A stretch of 64,000 nt of DNA from Phycomyces blakesleeanus NRRL 1555(-) (lineage: Eukaryota > Mucoromycota > Mucoromycetes > Mucorales > Phycomycetaceae), in assembly GCF_001638985.1 (NCBI RefSeq), contig NW_017265163.1, positions 248,001-312,000 on the forward strand. Reading direction: 5' to 3'. The translations under genes were made by a program, and so were the position numbers. Shown here piece after piece: positions 1 to 11,800 of this stretch. Below the pieces are notes generated by a model. It was not told the DNA's origin. It did no database searches and saw only the letters and a list, made by a program, of their open reading frames with translations. Each line of letters starts with the position of its first letter. The first letter of the stretch is position 1.

Positions 1-1712
1 TGCGAGTCCCAACCTACGAGTACCCTTCTGGTGCTAATGTCCGTGCTGCCTTGCTGATGGTTACGTGTGACATCCCTGCTGCCAGGAAAACAAGTTGATT
101 TACAGCCCACAATAGTACATGTGCGTGCTACAAGTGTACAACCCAGTTCCCCAGATTGCCCAATACAAATCAGGTGGACTTCAGTGGATTTGATTATTCT
201 CTTTGGAATATTCGTAGCGGTGTAGAGAACAGGTTGCATGATAAGTGAAAGAGTGCGAGTACACCCTCAGAAAGGCACCAGCTGGAGGTCGAATATAGTG
301 TTCGATGGTCACAGTTGCAACGCCTTGGATACTTTGATCTAGTACGTGGAACGATCATTGATCCCATGCATAATTTATTCCTAGGGACGCCAAAGAGAAT
401 GATGGACCGGTGGGTCGATAAGAAAACGATTGGAGCCAAAGAGTTTGCTGCCATGGAAAAAATCGCAGAGACAATGGTCCTTCCGACGGATTATACAAAG
501 CTGATATCAAAGATTGGAAAAGGCTTTCCTTACATGAAAGCCGACGACTGGAAATCCTGGGTACTGGTGTATTCTCCTGTTCTCCTGCATGGTGTTCTAC
601 CATTCGAAATGTACAACAACTGGATGAATTTTGTCTGTGCATGCCGCTATCTTATCAAGCCAAGAATCACATTTGATGAAGTGAACAGCGCCCATGACTA
701 TCTGGAAATGTTTTGCAAAAAGGCTACCAAACTCTACACTCCCACCATCCTCACCTGCAAGATGCACCAGCACCTCCATCTTCGCAAGACCATTCATGAT
801 TTTGGAACCGTGTACAGTTACTGGCTCTTTGGGTTTGAGAGATACAATGACCTGTTGAAGCATATCAAGACAAATAGAAAAGATAGTTTTGAGGCAACAT
901 ATATGAGAAGTTTTGTTCAAAACGCATTCAAGGGTGACTATGCCAATGCTGTTCTGAAAAGTTCTAGCCACGTCCCCTTTCTCAACATTCTCTCAAAGCT
1001 TTCTCCAAAATTCACACCTACCACCACAGTCATTACCCTCTCCTCCCGTCCATTCCGATTGCAATCATTCTTACTAGCATTGTCCAACCCACATCTTCCT
1101 CCAAAGAGTAATGAACCTCTCTCTCCTTCCACTTTTCCTCTTCAGCTAAAAAAATCATCACTGATAGATGAAACCGACTATGCCCATCTGCTTCAGCACT
1201 ATAAAACATCCTAAAATCTTCCCGACCTTGTCAGTTACCAATATGCCACACTCACAAACTCCTTTGTTGAAAATGAAATCCCAAAGCTGAAGTTCATTGA
1301 CATACTTGGTCAACAGTACCGTGGTAAAAACGGTTCAGCTAGTTGTGGTTCTCTTGTCCATGTAATGTTTGTTGGTAGTGATAGTAGAAATACCCTAGCC
1401 TATGCTGGACAAATACAGTATCTCTTCACACACTCCTTTACACACACTTCTAACAGCAATCTCCACCTGACTCGCATGGTTCATGATCATCAACATGTGT
1501 TCGCATATATCAAGTAGTTTAATACTTCCTCTGATAGATCGCATGAGGATGACGGTCTTGAGTTTTGACTCCCCACCTTCTCCCCTGATAGTCGCCATTT
1601 CATTGTACCTGTGCACCGCATCTTTTTAGAGATTGCTACAGTCAGGATTACTACAAGTAGAAATGTTAGTAAGATGTTAGTAATTTCTTTGCCAAAAACG
1701 CTTTATGCTTAA
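1..1712 (+). pseudogene. Tnp2-family transposase (Transposase_21 type), 5'-truncated by window, five in-frame stops
   Basis: One continuous reading frame runs from the window edge to TAA 1710-1712, interrupted by in-frame stops at 96-98, 246-248, 1212-1214, 1515-1517 and 1566-1568, with no frameshift in 1.7 kb. The protein matches the transposase of copy 2 throughout. Visible landmarks are PSGxxVRAAL, CDIPAARKTS, the CxxC pair ACYKC, and IDPMHNLFLGTPK, the D-x-MH acidic block typical of Tnp2/CACTA transposases, followed by HLHLR and GYWLFGFER-like segments. Comparison with copy 2 shows two stops replacing Trp codons (246, 1515), one replacing Gly (96) and one replacing Cys (1566). The family cuts and pastes its element by DDE chemistry; this copy cannot make full-length protein. 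It ends 131 bp from the convergent accessory gene. Confidence 0.9.
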
Positions 1713-1843
1713 AATAAAAAAACCCCCACTTGACTTTCCTTTTCTTATACAAAAAAAAACAGGACAAATTCCCTATATATATTGATAGTATTGTGTATGT
1801 AAAAAGTAATACGTAGATAAAAAGAGAGAAACATTTTTTTTAT

Positions 1844-3025
1844 TTAGAGCCTGTCTCTAAGAACCCACCGAAGAAAATTGGGGCTAATGTTATCCAGAAC
1901 TACGGGGTTGGACACACTAGTAGTGATCTCACGGATTCTTTGATTAGCACTTGACCCCATGGCCTGGACAGCATAAGTGTCAACAAGTGCAATGAAACGG
2001 TTGCACTGAAATACATTCGTTAATAATTCATTCAATATAATAATACACCAATACAAAAGTATTACTCCAAATTAATCTACCTCATTGCTTCTCCAGCTTG
2101 ATTGTACAATATGAATGACATGTTTTATGCCATCCTCGTCCATTCCATCGGCAGACTCTCCATCTGACATTACTGCTTTTTGGAGAGTGTTGGCACAGTC
2201 TCTGAGCATTACAAGATCAATGGCCTCCTTATTGTCTTTGTATGCCAGTACATGGCGACACTCATTCTAGTAATAAGTTTTGTTAATTTGTTATTTTTAT
2301 TTTTAATTTTCAACTATAAACTATATATTAGCATAATACTCACATTATCTGCACGGGCTGCTCTTCGTGTAAGAGCGTTTGTTTCCACTATCTCATCATC
2401 AGACATTCTCTCACGACGGGTTCTACTAGTGAAGTTGGTGTGCAACCTCTTTCGGAGGTCACTCCGTCTCATACTAGAGGAACCAAACATGTGCTCAAGG
2501 TTAGAAAGAAGTCTCTCGGCTATCTCCCTGTTGGGAGATTTGTTGAAAGCAACATTTGTATTCCATCTGGGCTTGAGGTTGTTGGCCAGGATATTTTCTG
2601 GCGTTCTCAAGCTAAGCTTGGGTTTTCACATAAGGTTGTGAATATGTGCCTGATAAATAAATCATGAGAAAATGAATTGATAAAATATTTTATAATATGT
2701 TACTCACATAAACTGCATTAGATTCTTCACGGGTAGGCTCATGGTTGGAGATGACTACAGGTGCAGCAACAGAGAGTTTGACTCTCACAGGAGCAGCAAG
2801 GGGAGCTCTGGCCAAACTATCTATGGCACTGATGGTGTTGGTGCTGGTGGTGGCAAGAACGCCAATTCTGCCATTCATGTTGGTCAGAGTTTGCTCAACA
2901 TTGCCGCTCTGTCCTTTTACAGTAGACATATCAGCTCTCACAGTAGAAAGTATTTCCATAAGCTGCTGATTGGTAATCTCAACAGGACGAAGGGCAATTG
3001 CACGTTCACGTCTTGTGTTAGTCAT
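1844..3025 (-). pseudogene. Transposon accessory protein, copy 1 (four exons, one in-frame stop)
   Basis: Exons read on the minus strand: 3025-2708, 2649-2344, 2266-2081, 2005-1844, all joined in phase 0 with GT-AG introns of 58, 77 and 75 bp. The product would be 323 aa. It is homologous over its whole length to the accessory gene of copy 2: exons 2 and 3 have identical lengths (306 and 186 bp). Shared motifs include SPNR/PPNR, HTNF/YTNF with a basic patch, SSWRSNE at the exon 3/4 joint, and NRFIALVD in exon 4. Exon 1 is predicted helical and variable. A TGA at 2628-2626 near the start of exon 2 interrupts the frame, so the copy is probably dead. Function is unknown; a DNA-binding partner of the transposase is a guess from the basic stretch and the W..(D/N)E pattern. 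Confidence 0.75.
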
Positions 3026-3389
3026 TGTCTACAGAATATAATAAAATAAAAGATTATAATGATTAGTTTCAGATTATATTATTATTATTGCTGTCATTCT
3101 ACAATTAAATTTATTTAAATTAAATTAAAAATAAGTCGTATCAAGTTTACATACTTGAATTGTTAGAACAAGTGTGTTAATTTGAGAGTATAAATGTAGT
3201 AAGTAGCAAGATATTAAGAGCAAGGAAAAGTATATTATATGAAAAGTATGGTTATTATATATATTCAAAATATATTTGATATGCAAATCTCTATTAATAC
3301 TTCTTGTAATGACTGAGATGTAAATCGGTTTTCATATTGCTTTGGGACTTGATGAAATCATTTTAGTCTTTTGTTTTAAACACACTTTT

Positions 3390-4285
3390 TTCTTTTTTTT
3401 AAGATTTTTTTTTTACTTTTTTATTCGTTTTTTGTTATTTCCCTCTTTTCTCTCTCTTTTCAATTCTTGTTATATTTGCAAATTTTTCTGGTAAGATTGT
3501 TTTTGGTTCAAAATACTTCTTTACAAAGAACAAAAAAAGAATTAATTTTTTTGTCTGTCATAGGTATTCTCTCTGTTTCTCTCTCTTCACTCTTTACACT
3601 CACAAGGTTTTATGGTAAGGCACTTTCTTTGTTTTAAAAGAAATATACACTTCTTTATGTATAACTAAAAAATAACAATATATTTTAATGTCATAGATAC
3701 TCTCTCTTCATCTCATTTTGATGCGCCATCTTCACAACAGTCTTCCGCATTAGCCAGAGTTAGTAAATATACTCTATGTCATCATTCCATACAATCATTC
3801 TGACTTTTTTCTTCCTTTAATATAGACCACATCGCCAAAAATACTCTCTACAATCAAACACGGATATTGACACGATAATATTTTATTTTATTTTAATCTA
3901 TTTCTTTTTAATATTTATCCAACTGAATATAATTTCTATTAGAGATGAACATCCCTCTTATGAACGTGCCATGCCTCAAGAACTTCCAACCCATGCTACC
4001 GTCATTGCCATGGTAAGCCTTTTATTTACTTCTATACATACAATAATATTATTTATACTGTATATTAATGTATATCCTCTACTAAAGACTATATTACCGC
4101 TTTGCAGATAATATATTGGTCTGCAAAGAAATACTTTGCCTTTGGTATGTAAATCAATTATTCTATCACGCAATTAACAAAACGTAATTCTTTCCTATCG
4201 TTTTATAGTCAAAAAAAATTATAATCCTGTGCTTTGCTGTAAATTTTTTTATTTTTTTTGTCCATTCGTACTGGATACTTCCAAT
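3390..4285 (+). pseudogene. Third transposon gene, copy 1 (multi-exon, degraded)
   Basis: Exons recognised by comparison with copy 2: one ending at 3490, then 3697-3758, 3826-3874, 3945-4012, and less surely 4108-4144 and 4209-4285. The three central exons (62, 49, 68 bp) have exactly the lengths of their counterparts in copy 2, and the encoded segment is similar: a DA-rich stretch, SPKILSTIKHGY, then QEL and VI.M. This copy is damaged. The 49-bp exon contains TGA at 3868-3870 where copy 2 has Glu, and its donor reads AT in place of GT at 3875. The start is unclear because the first exon is T-rich. No known family is recognised. Confidence 0.5.
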
Positions 4286-4600
4286 GTAAGTATTAATTAG
4301 TGCATAAAATTTTCAGTATAAAACATGCACGCAGTCTCATCACTAATTTTTTATCTATTCTTAAAGAGTACTGCTCTTACCCCTAAAAAAAGGTAACAAG
4401 CACCTCATTTTCTTCAGGTATTTGTTTTTTGTTGAAAATTTTTCATCCCAAATATAGCAAGCCGGCCGAGCAAGAAGTAGCTGGGGATATAGAATAGCTT
4501 TATTAGATTTGAACCCTGGAAAACATTCTATTCTTTCCAATAAAAATAAAAGCGTAAATCATTACCAACCTAATAAGAACGGGGAACCAAATAAATAAAG

Positions 4601-5037
4601 AACATATTACTGGTCCATAATTTTAAAGACGTGTTTTTTTGCTATTGATAATTGTAGGTTTTAAAGAACTGTCAGTATAGGTGGTCAGTAAAGGTGTTCA
4701 GTAAAGGTGAGGTAGAGTACAGATAAGCTACTAGAGCAATATATATGATGTAATCCGTCTTTGACCTTTCCTGTTCTGTGTCAAGAATACCAAGATAAAT
4801 ACGTAGTTTTAACAGCTTTTTTTATTTATTAAGCATAACGAGTATATCAAAAGTGCTACCAAACCTTACTTGCGGAACCTCTCATCTACATATACTGTAG
4901 TGTTTGTAAGTCTCGCAAATACAGTGCTAGATGACCTTAAAACCTAGTGGAAAAAAATTACAACTATGCTATATCACGTTATTCCAGTACTGTTTGCCCA
5001 TATATACACGTCAGTATTTTCCTACTTTTTCCAGTCA
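4601..5037. other. Non-coding stretch between transposon copy 1 and the tandem array
   Basis: No credible gene. It holds a short near-direct repeat of ggtcagtaaagg type at about 4680-4710 and an imperfect hairpin around 4886-4932. The last bases before 5038 are unique relative to the array. Confidence 0.6.
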
Positions 5038-5512
5038 TTCCTACATTCCCTCCATCCCGCCATCCCACCATCCCGCCATCAACTTTACAAAACTACCAGA
5101 ATCGCCACCACCAACAATATTATTCTTTTATTTTATAATCACTGAAAAATAAAAATCGAAATAATGGCCATATAATAAAACCTCAACACTCGGAAGTCAT
5201 ATACAATATTTCTCTATACCTGAAGTGTTATATGTCACCATTCTCAGAGCTGACCTTCAACTCTCCAAGTCATATAGTATTCATACCACCATAATTCCGA
5301 CACCTTCTTCGATCCCAATGACGCCATTCAATTCCGTCCCATCCCATCTAATTCCATCCCATCGGACATAATTTTCAAAGCTCATGCCTTTCAGTATACT
5401 TTTACGCGACTGGGTCTAGACCAAGCGGACGCCACCTAACAAAAAGTCTCGCGATGTTAATCTCTCGTCATTAGCATGCGCCATGAATGTCAAAACTTTG
5501 TCACACTGACTA

Positions 5513-5573
5513 CTCACACGGACCACCCACACGGACCACCCACACGGACCACCCACACGGACCACCCACTCAC
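5513..5573. repeat. Minisatellite (15-bp 'cacacggaccaccca' motif), repeated at 9688-9748
   Basis: About four copies of a 15-bp motif built on cacacggaccaccca, followed by ccactcacaccgccc and a TATA-like catataaaaaata. The identical block occurs in the second tandem unit 4175 bp downstream. Confidence 0.9.
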
Positions 5574-7275
5574 ACCGCCCACTTCTCGCCCATATAAAAA
5601 ATACACTACTATTAAAACTTGATATTTTTAAATAAAAAATAAACTCATATTATTGTTCTCACGCATTGTTTTATTCAGTTTTCTTCTAATAATAAAGTGT
5701 TTCTCTCAATCATTTGTAAAGCAGACATTGTATTTATGGGCAGACAAAAATGGTTTAAAAAAAAATTTTATTAATATTCAAATATATCGTCAGAATCTTA
5801 GTTCACCACCTATAAAGGCGGATCCATCCTCCACAGGGCGTAGACCTGTCCTGACTTCGTGGAAGAGAACGGAGTGGGGAGGAGATCGGGAACGCTGGGG
5901 TGTGAGGCTAGCTATGGGCTTAAAAAATAAAAGGTGAACAGGGAACGAAACTATCAATCTAAGCTAAGCTAAAGGGATAAACGAAAGCTATATCTAAAGA
6001 CTACCCACTACGTAAACTAACTAGAGAGGGGAAACTAAACTACCCCACACCCACCACACCCACCACACCCCCCATCCACACCACACCAACACCCATCCAT
6101 CCGACACGCCGCTGATTCACATAGAAAAAAGGTCAATATTAGTATATCTATAGACTATACTACTCCCTCAACACAAATGAAAAGGAAATAATAGACTTAC
6201 CATGCACAAGAGGAAAACAGAGATGGTCTGGCTGACACTCTTACTAAATAACTGTGAAAAAATTTTATGCTTTCGTCATTAGATGATGACATAGCAGCAT
6301 GCATAGAAAATTGTAGATCAATGGATTGATTGCTCTGATTAGAAGCAATATAAAGACTTTCATTTTAAAAACCCGAATTTCTTATATGGCTACCCATTTT
6401 CGTGAATTGATTTTATATAAAAATTTACTTGACACATATGTTATATATTAATATATTATTTCTTAAAAGAAAGGTTGTAAAACTGTATCACTTTAGTTGG
6501 AATATGAAAGAGAAAGTGGTCCATATATATATATGTATAGACTATAAGAGCATATCAAGAGACTCTTTATATTATCCCAGCTTTTTATTAAAGCAAGTCT
6601 CATAAATTAAAAATATTATTGACATGTTTAAAATGCAATTAGTTTTTTTTTATTTACCGAATTGCTATAGTCGATAAGAGCAGATATCTAGTCTTAGATT
6701 ATATATATAAATGTATTACAAGAGAACTAAAAGTTTTCACAACTGGGCATAGTAATATATAATATTGAGAGTATCGGGTTTTTATATTAGATAATAAGCA
6801 AATATAATAACAAGAATGTTTTAATAAAACATATAAGAATAAAAGGAATCTATACTTTATATAAAGGTTTTGATATGGAATATATATCATAGAATTAACT
6901 TTTAGTTATATAATTAAATGTTATGAAAGAAAGAAAGCGCATATAGAAAAAAAAATTATTCTGAACACTCTAATAAACTGACATCATGTTCATCGCACTG
7001 CTTGAGATCTTTATTAGAAATAGATCCACTAAGAAAAAATTGGAAATTCAACTAGTGATTATAAAGAATGCTTATAATAGCTTTTAAAATCACTCTCTGA
7101 ATCGCTCCTTTTTTGTAGTGATATAATATATTACTGAAAATTATATAAACTAAATAGGAATTAATTTAATATGTTCTTATAACAGTTTGATCCACGAAAT
7201 AGCTCGATGGATCATTAACTATCGCATTGTTTTTTTCTTTTTATTAATATATTAAATGTGTGACAGATACTATAT

Positions 7276-7771
7276 ATATATGTCTTTTCCTTAATCCACC
7301 ACACACACATACGCACACTCACCCAATTGTCTACCAATATATTGGCTGAACTGGTACAAAATATACTTGATTGTATGTTCCTTTTATATTTTCTTACAAA
7401 CTAAGGATTATAATCCATAATTCGGACAGAATGCACTTTTTTGTAAACTGTTATTACCAATTGGTTGCGCAGGCGGTTTTTGTGTATCAATAAGCTAAAA
7501 TAACATAGCAGAATCAATTGACAGGGATACTGTTCCCCATACATAGACTTAAAAACCGCCTAGTTCTCACTTACAATCGCTCAGACAGGATGATATATTA
7601 AAGTGGCCTTCACTGCGCCATAATCATAACAAAAAAAACTTTTTTTTTACGGTGGCTTGCATCCTCCTTCTACATTCTCCCATTCATCCATCCCGTCATC
7701 CTTTTTGAGAATATTCATTCCTTTTGGGAATCGTCATTCATATAATATTACATCTCATAGTAGACAGAAGT
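7276..7771 (+). repeat. Diverged internal direct duplicate within the tandem unit (partner about 8815-9236; repeated at 11450-11945 and 12989-13410)
   Basis: The stretch from the ac-rich run through 'attcggacagaatgcactttttt', 'attaccaattggttgcgcag', 'ttgacagggatactgtt' and 'gtggccttcactgcgcc' to a tcc-rich minisatellite is repeated about 1.54 kb downstream with scattered substitutions. The event is much older than the 4.17-kb tandem duplication because the two halves are diverged whereas the large units are nearly identical. Confidence 0.85.
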
Positions 7772-8461
7772 CGGCCCAGTATAAAAATAAAACATATGTA
7801 TGATTAATAAGAACTACAATTTCAGTTAACCAATAAAAACCGAATATGTTATATCAGCAATATGGTCCTGTCCGGATCGGCCGCCTATTGAGCTCGATCT
7901 GGACTGAAGGGATATTTCCAACAATCTTGGGCCGTCGGAATCCAGAAGATAATAATATCGTAAAAACATATATGCTAGTAATAATAGTTTTGCTTTCTTA
8001 TAAATATATAGCTTGTATCATACCTCTCTCAAATAATTCCAAAATTGTTCATATATCCTGTCTCCTCAAGATTCTAATTAAAATTAGATTGGGTTTAATC
8101 TATAGATAATAATACAAGATATATTGGAATATACTTCTATAGCCGATTTTTATTCCACGGTATATATTTACAAATCATTCACAATCGCATTGTTATTTAT
8201 ATTTTTGTTAATACTTTTAATGTATGATAGAAGCTATATATAATAGTATAATTTAAACTATGTTTTCTAGTATGTTTCATAAATAACACACTATCCAGAT
8301 CCATACACATTCTTCTATAATTATACTTAATGAAATTGGATCAAAAAGCATCAAACATTTTACACCAAAAAAGCAAGTGCCTACAGAAAAATATTACCAA
8401 GTCAAAATGAAAAGGGTGATATTCATAAACCAAAAGTAACTTTCGAACTAAATATATATAA

Positions 8462-8830
8462 ACTGTTATCATGTTTTGGATTATATTATCTTATATATGT
8501 TATTATTATTATTCAACACACTGGCACACACCAGAAGCTACTCCCGAACTATATACATATACGAGCCTCTATCATATTTTGGATATACTATCTTGTATAT
8601 TTTATTATTATTATTCAACACACGGACACACACCAAAAGCTACTCCCAAAATATATATATATACGAGCCTCTATCATATTTTGGATACACTATCATATAT
8701 ATTTATTTTCCTTTTATTCAATATACGGTTACACACCAGAAGCTACTCCCAAACTATATATATATAACCTGCTATCATATTTTGGGCTTACTATCATATA
8801 TTTTTCTTTTCTTTTATCCAACACACGCAC
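8462..8830 (+). repeat. About four tandem copies of a ~100-bp motif (repeated at 12636-13004)
   Basis: Each period has the order tatcat.ttttgg, ttattcaacacac, cacaccagaagctactccc, then an (at)n tract. Period boundaries fall near 8462, 8571, 8672 and 8770. Translation of this repeat creates the long open frames here, so they should not be annotated as genes. Confidence 0.85.
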
Positions 8831-11800
8831 ACACGCACATACGCACATACGCACATACGCACACTCGCCCAATTGTCTACCAATACAATTGCTGCACTGA
8901 TACAAAATATACATATTGTCTATTTCTTTTTGTGTCTTTTTACAACCTAAGGATTCTACTCGATAATTCGGACAGAATGCACTTTTTTGTGAATTGGTAT
9001 TACCAATTGGTTGCGCAGACAGCTTTGTGTATCCCTAATCTAAAGGAACATAGCAGGGTCCATTGACAGGGATACTGTTACCCATACATAGGTTGAAAGA
9101 CCGTCTTGTGATCACTTACAATCGCCCAGAGAGGACGGTATATTAAAGTGGCCTTCACTGCGCCGTAACCAAAATAAAATAAAAATTCTATTTAACGATG
9201 GCGTCAATCCTCTTCCTACATTCCCTCCATCCCGCCATCCCACCATCCCGCCATCAACTTTACAAAACTACCAGAATCGCCACCACCAACAATATTATTC
9301 TTTTATTTTATAATCACTGAAAAATAAAAATCGAAATAATGGCCATATAATAAAACCTCAACACTCGGAAGTCATATACAATATTTCTCTATACCTGAAG
9401 TGTTATATGTCACCATTCTCAGAGCTGACCTTCAACTCTCCAAGTCATATAGTATTCATACCACCATAATTCCGACACCTTCTTCGATCCCAATGACGCC
9501 ATTCAATTCCGTCCCATCCCATCTAATTCCATCCCATCGGACATAATTTTCAAAGCTCATGCCTTTCAGTATACTTTTACGCGACTGGGTCTAGACCAAG
9601 CGGACGCCACCTAACAAAAAGTCTCGCGATGTTAATCTCTCGTCATTAGCATGCGCCATGAATGTCAAAACTTTGTCACACTGACTACTCACACGGACCA
9701 CCCACACGGACCACCCACACGGACCACCCACACGGACCACCCACTCACACCGCCCACTTCTCGCCCATATAAAAAATACACTACTATTAAAACTTGATAT
9801 TTTTAAATAAAAAATAAACTCATATTATTGTTCTCACGCATTGTTTTATTCAGTTTTCTTCTAATAATAAAGTGTTTCTCTCAATCATTTGTAAAGCAGA
9901 CATTGTATTTATGGGCAGACAAAAATGGTTTAAAAAAAAATTTTATTAATATTCAAATATATCGTCAGAATCTTAGTTCACCACCTATAAAGGCGGATCC
10001 ATCCTCCACAGGGCGTAGACCTGTCCTGACTTCGTGGAAGAGAACGGAGTGGGGAGGAGATCGGGAACGCTGGGGTGTGAGGCTAGCTATGGGCTTAAAA
10101 AATAAAAGGTGAACAGGGAACGAAACTATCAATCTAAGCTAAGCTAAAGGGATAAACGAAAGCTATATCTAAAGACTACCCACTACGTAAACTAACTAGA
10201 GAGGGGAAACTAAACTACCCCACACCCACCACACCCACCACACCCCCCATCCACACCACACCAACACCCATCCATCCGACACGCCGCTGATTCACATAGA
10301 AAAAAGGTCAATATTAGTATATCTATAGACTATACTACTCCCTCAACACAAATGAAAAGGAAATAATAGACTTACCATGCACAAGAGGAAAACAGAGATG
10401 GTCTGGCTGACACTCTTACTAAATAACTGTGAAAAAATTTTATGCTTTCGTCATTAGATGATGACATAGCAGCATGCATAGAAAATTGTAGATCAATGGA
10501 TTGATTGCTCTGATTAGAAGCAATATAAAGACTTTCATTTTAAAAACCCGAATTTCTTATATGGCTACCCATTTTCGTGAATTGATTTTATATAAAAATT
10601 TACTTGACACATATGTTATATATTAATATATTATTTCTTAAAAGAAAGGTTGTAAAACTGTATCACTTTAGTTGGAATATGAAAGAGAAAGTGGTCCATA
10701 TATATATATGTATAGACTATAAGAGCATATCAAGAGACTCTTTATATTATCCCAGCTTTTTATTAAAGCAAGTCTCATAAATTAAAAATATTATTGACAT
10801 GTTTAAAATGCAATTAGTTTTTTTTTATTTACCGAATTGCTATAGTCGATAAGAGCAGATATCTAGTCTTAGATTATATATATAAATGTATTACAAGAGA
10901 ACTAAAAGTTTTCACAACTGGGCATAGTAATATATAATATTGAGAGTATCGGGTTTTTATATTAGATAATAAGCAAATATAATAACAAGAATGTTTTAAT
11001 AAAACATATAAGAATAAAAGGAATCTATACTTTATATAAAGGTTTTGATATGGAATATATATCATAGAATTAACTTTTAGTTATATAATTAAATGTTATG
11101 AAAGAAAGAAAGCGCATATAGAAAAAAAAATTATTCTGAACACTCTAATAAACTGACATCATGTTCATCGCACTGCTTGAGATCTTTATTAGAAATAGAT
11201 CCACTAAGAAAAAATTGGAAATTCAACTAGTGATTATAAAGAATGCTTATAATAGCTTTTAAAATCACTCTCTGAATCGCTCCTTTTTTGTAGTGATATA
11301 ATATATTACTGAAAATTATATAAACTAAATAGGAATTAATTTAATATGTTCTTATAACAGTTTGATCCACGAAATAGCTCGATGGATCATTAACTATCGC
11401 ATTGTTTTTTTCTTTTTATTAATATATTAAATGTGTGACAGATACTATATATATATGTCTTTTCCTTAATCCACCACACACACATACGCACACTCACCCA
11501 ATTGTCTACCAATATATTGGCTGAACTGGTACAAAATATACTTGATTGTATGTTCCTTTTATATTTTCTTACAAACTAAGGATTATAATCCATAATTCGG
11601 ACAGAATGCACTTTTTTGTAAACTGTTATTACCAATTGGTTGCGCAGGCGGTTTTTGTGTATCAATAAGCTAAAATAACATAGCAGAATCAATTGACAGG
11701 GATACTGTTCCCCATACATAGACTTAAAAACCGCCTAGTTCTCACTTACAATTGCTCAGACAGGATGATATATTAAAGTGGCCTTCACTGCGCCATAATC

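Larger units (their letters stand above)
1..4600. mobile_element. Three-gene Tnp2/CACTA-like DNA transposon, copy 1 (left end outside window)
   Basis: The span contains a transposase pseudogene (+, to 1712), a convergent accessory gene (-, 3025-1844) and a third gene (+, about 3390-4285) divergent from the accessory gene. The same three genes in the same relative layout occur inverted at about 16400-22340. Alignable non-coding sequence also runs between accessory and third gene (around 3285-3330 against 17530-17580 on the other strand) and past the third gene (around 4480-4550 against 16430-16610). The left terminus lies upstream of the window. The right terminus was not found: no convincing terminal inverted repeat or target duplication is visible, so the end at 4600 is only where similarity fades. 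Confidence 0.7.

Noticed and set aside
4490..4530. B-box-like ggttcaaatc on the minus strand suggesting a tRNA
   Set aside because: No A box, cloverleaf or acceptor pairing around it; it falls within sequence shared by the two transposon copies.
5653..5937. 94-codon ATG-less or weak open frame in the tandem unit (copy at 9828-10112)
   Set aside because: Identical between units only because the DNA is duplicated; no homology, no introns and no conserved motif.
8476..9066. 196-codon open frame (and its copy at 12650-13240)
   Set aside because: It starts at TTG, and its peptide is the translation of ~100-bp tandem repeats and (ca)n tracts; no gene-like features.
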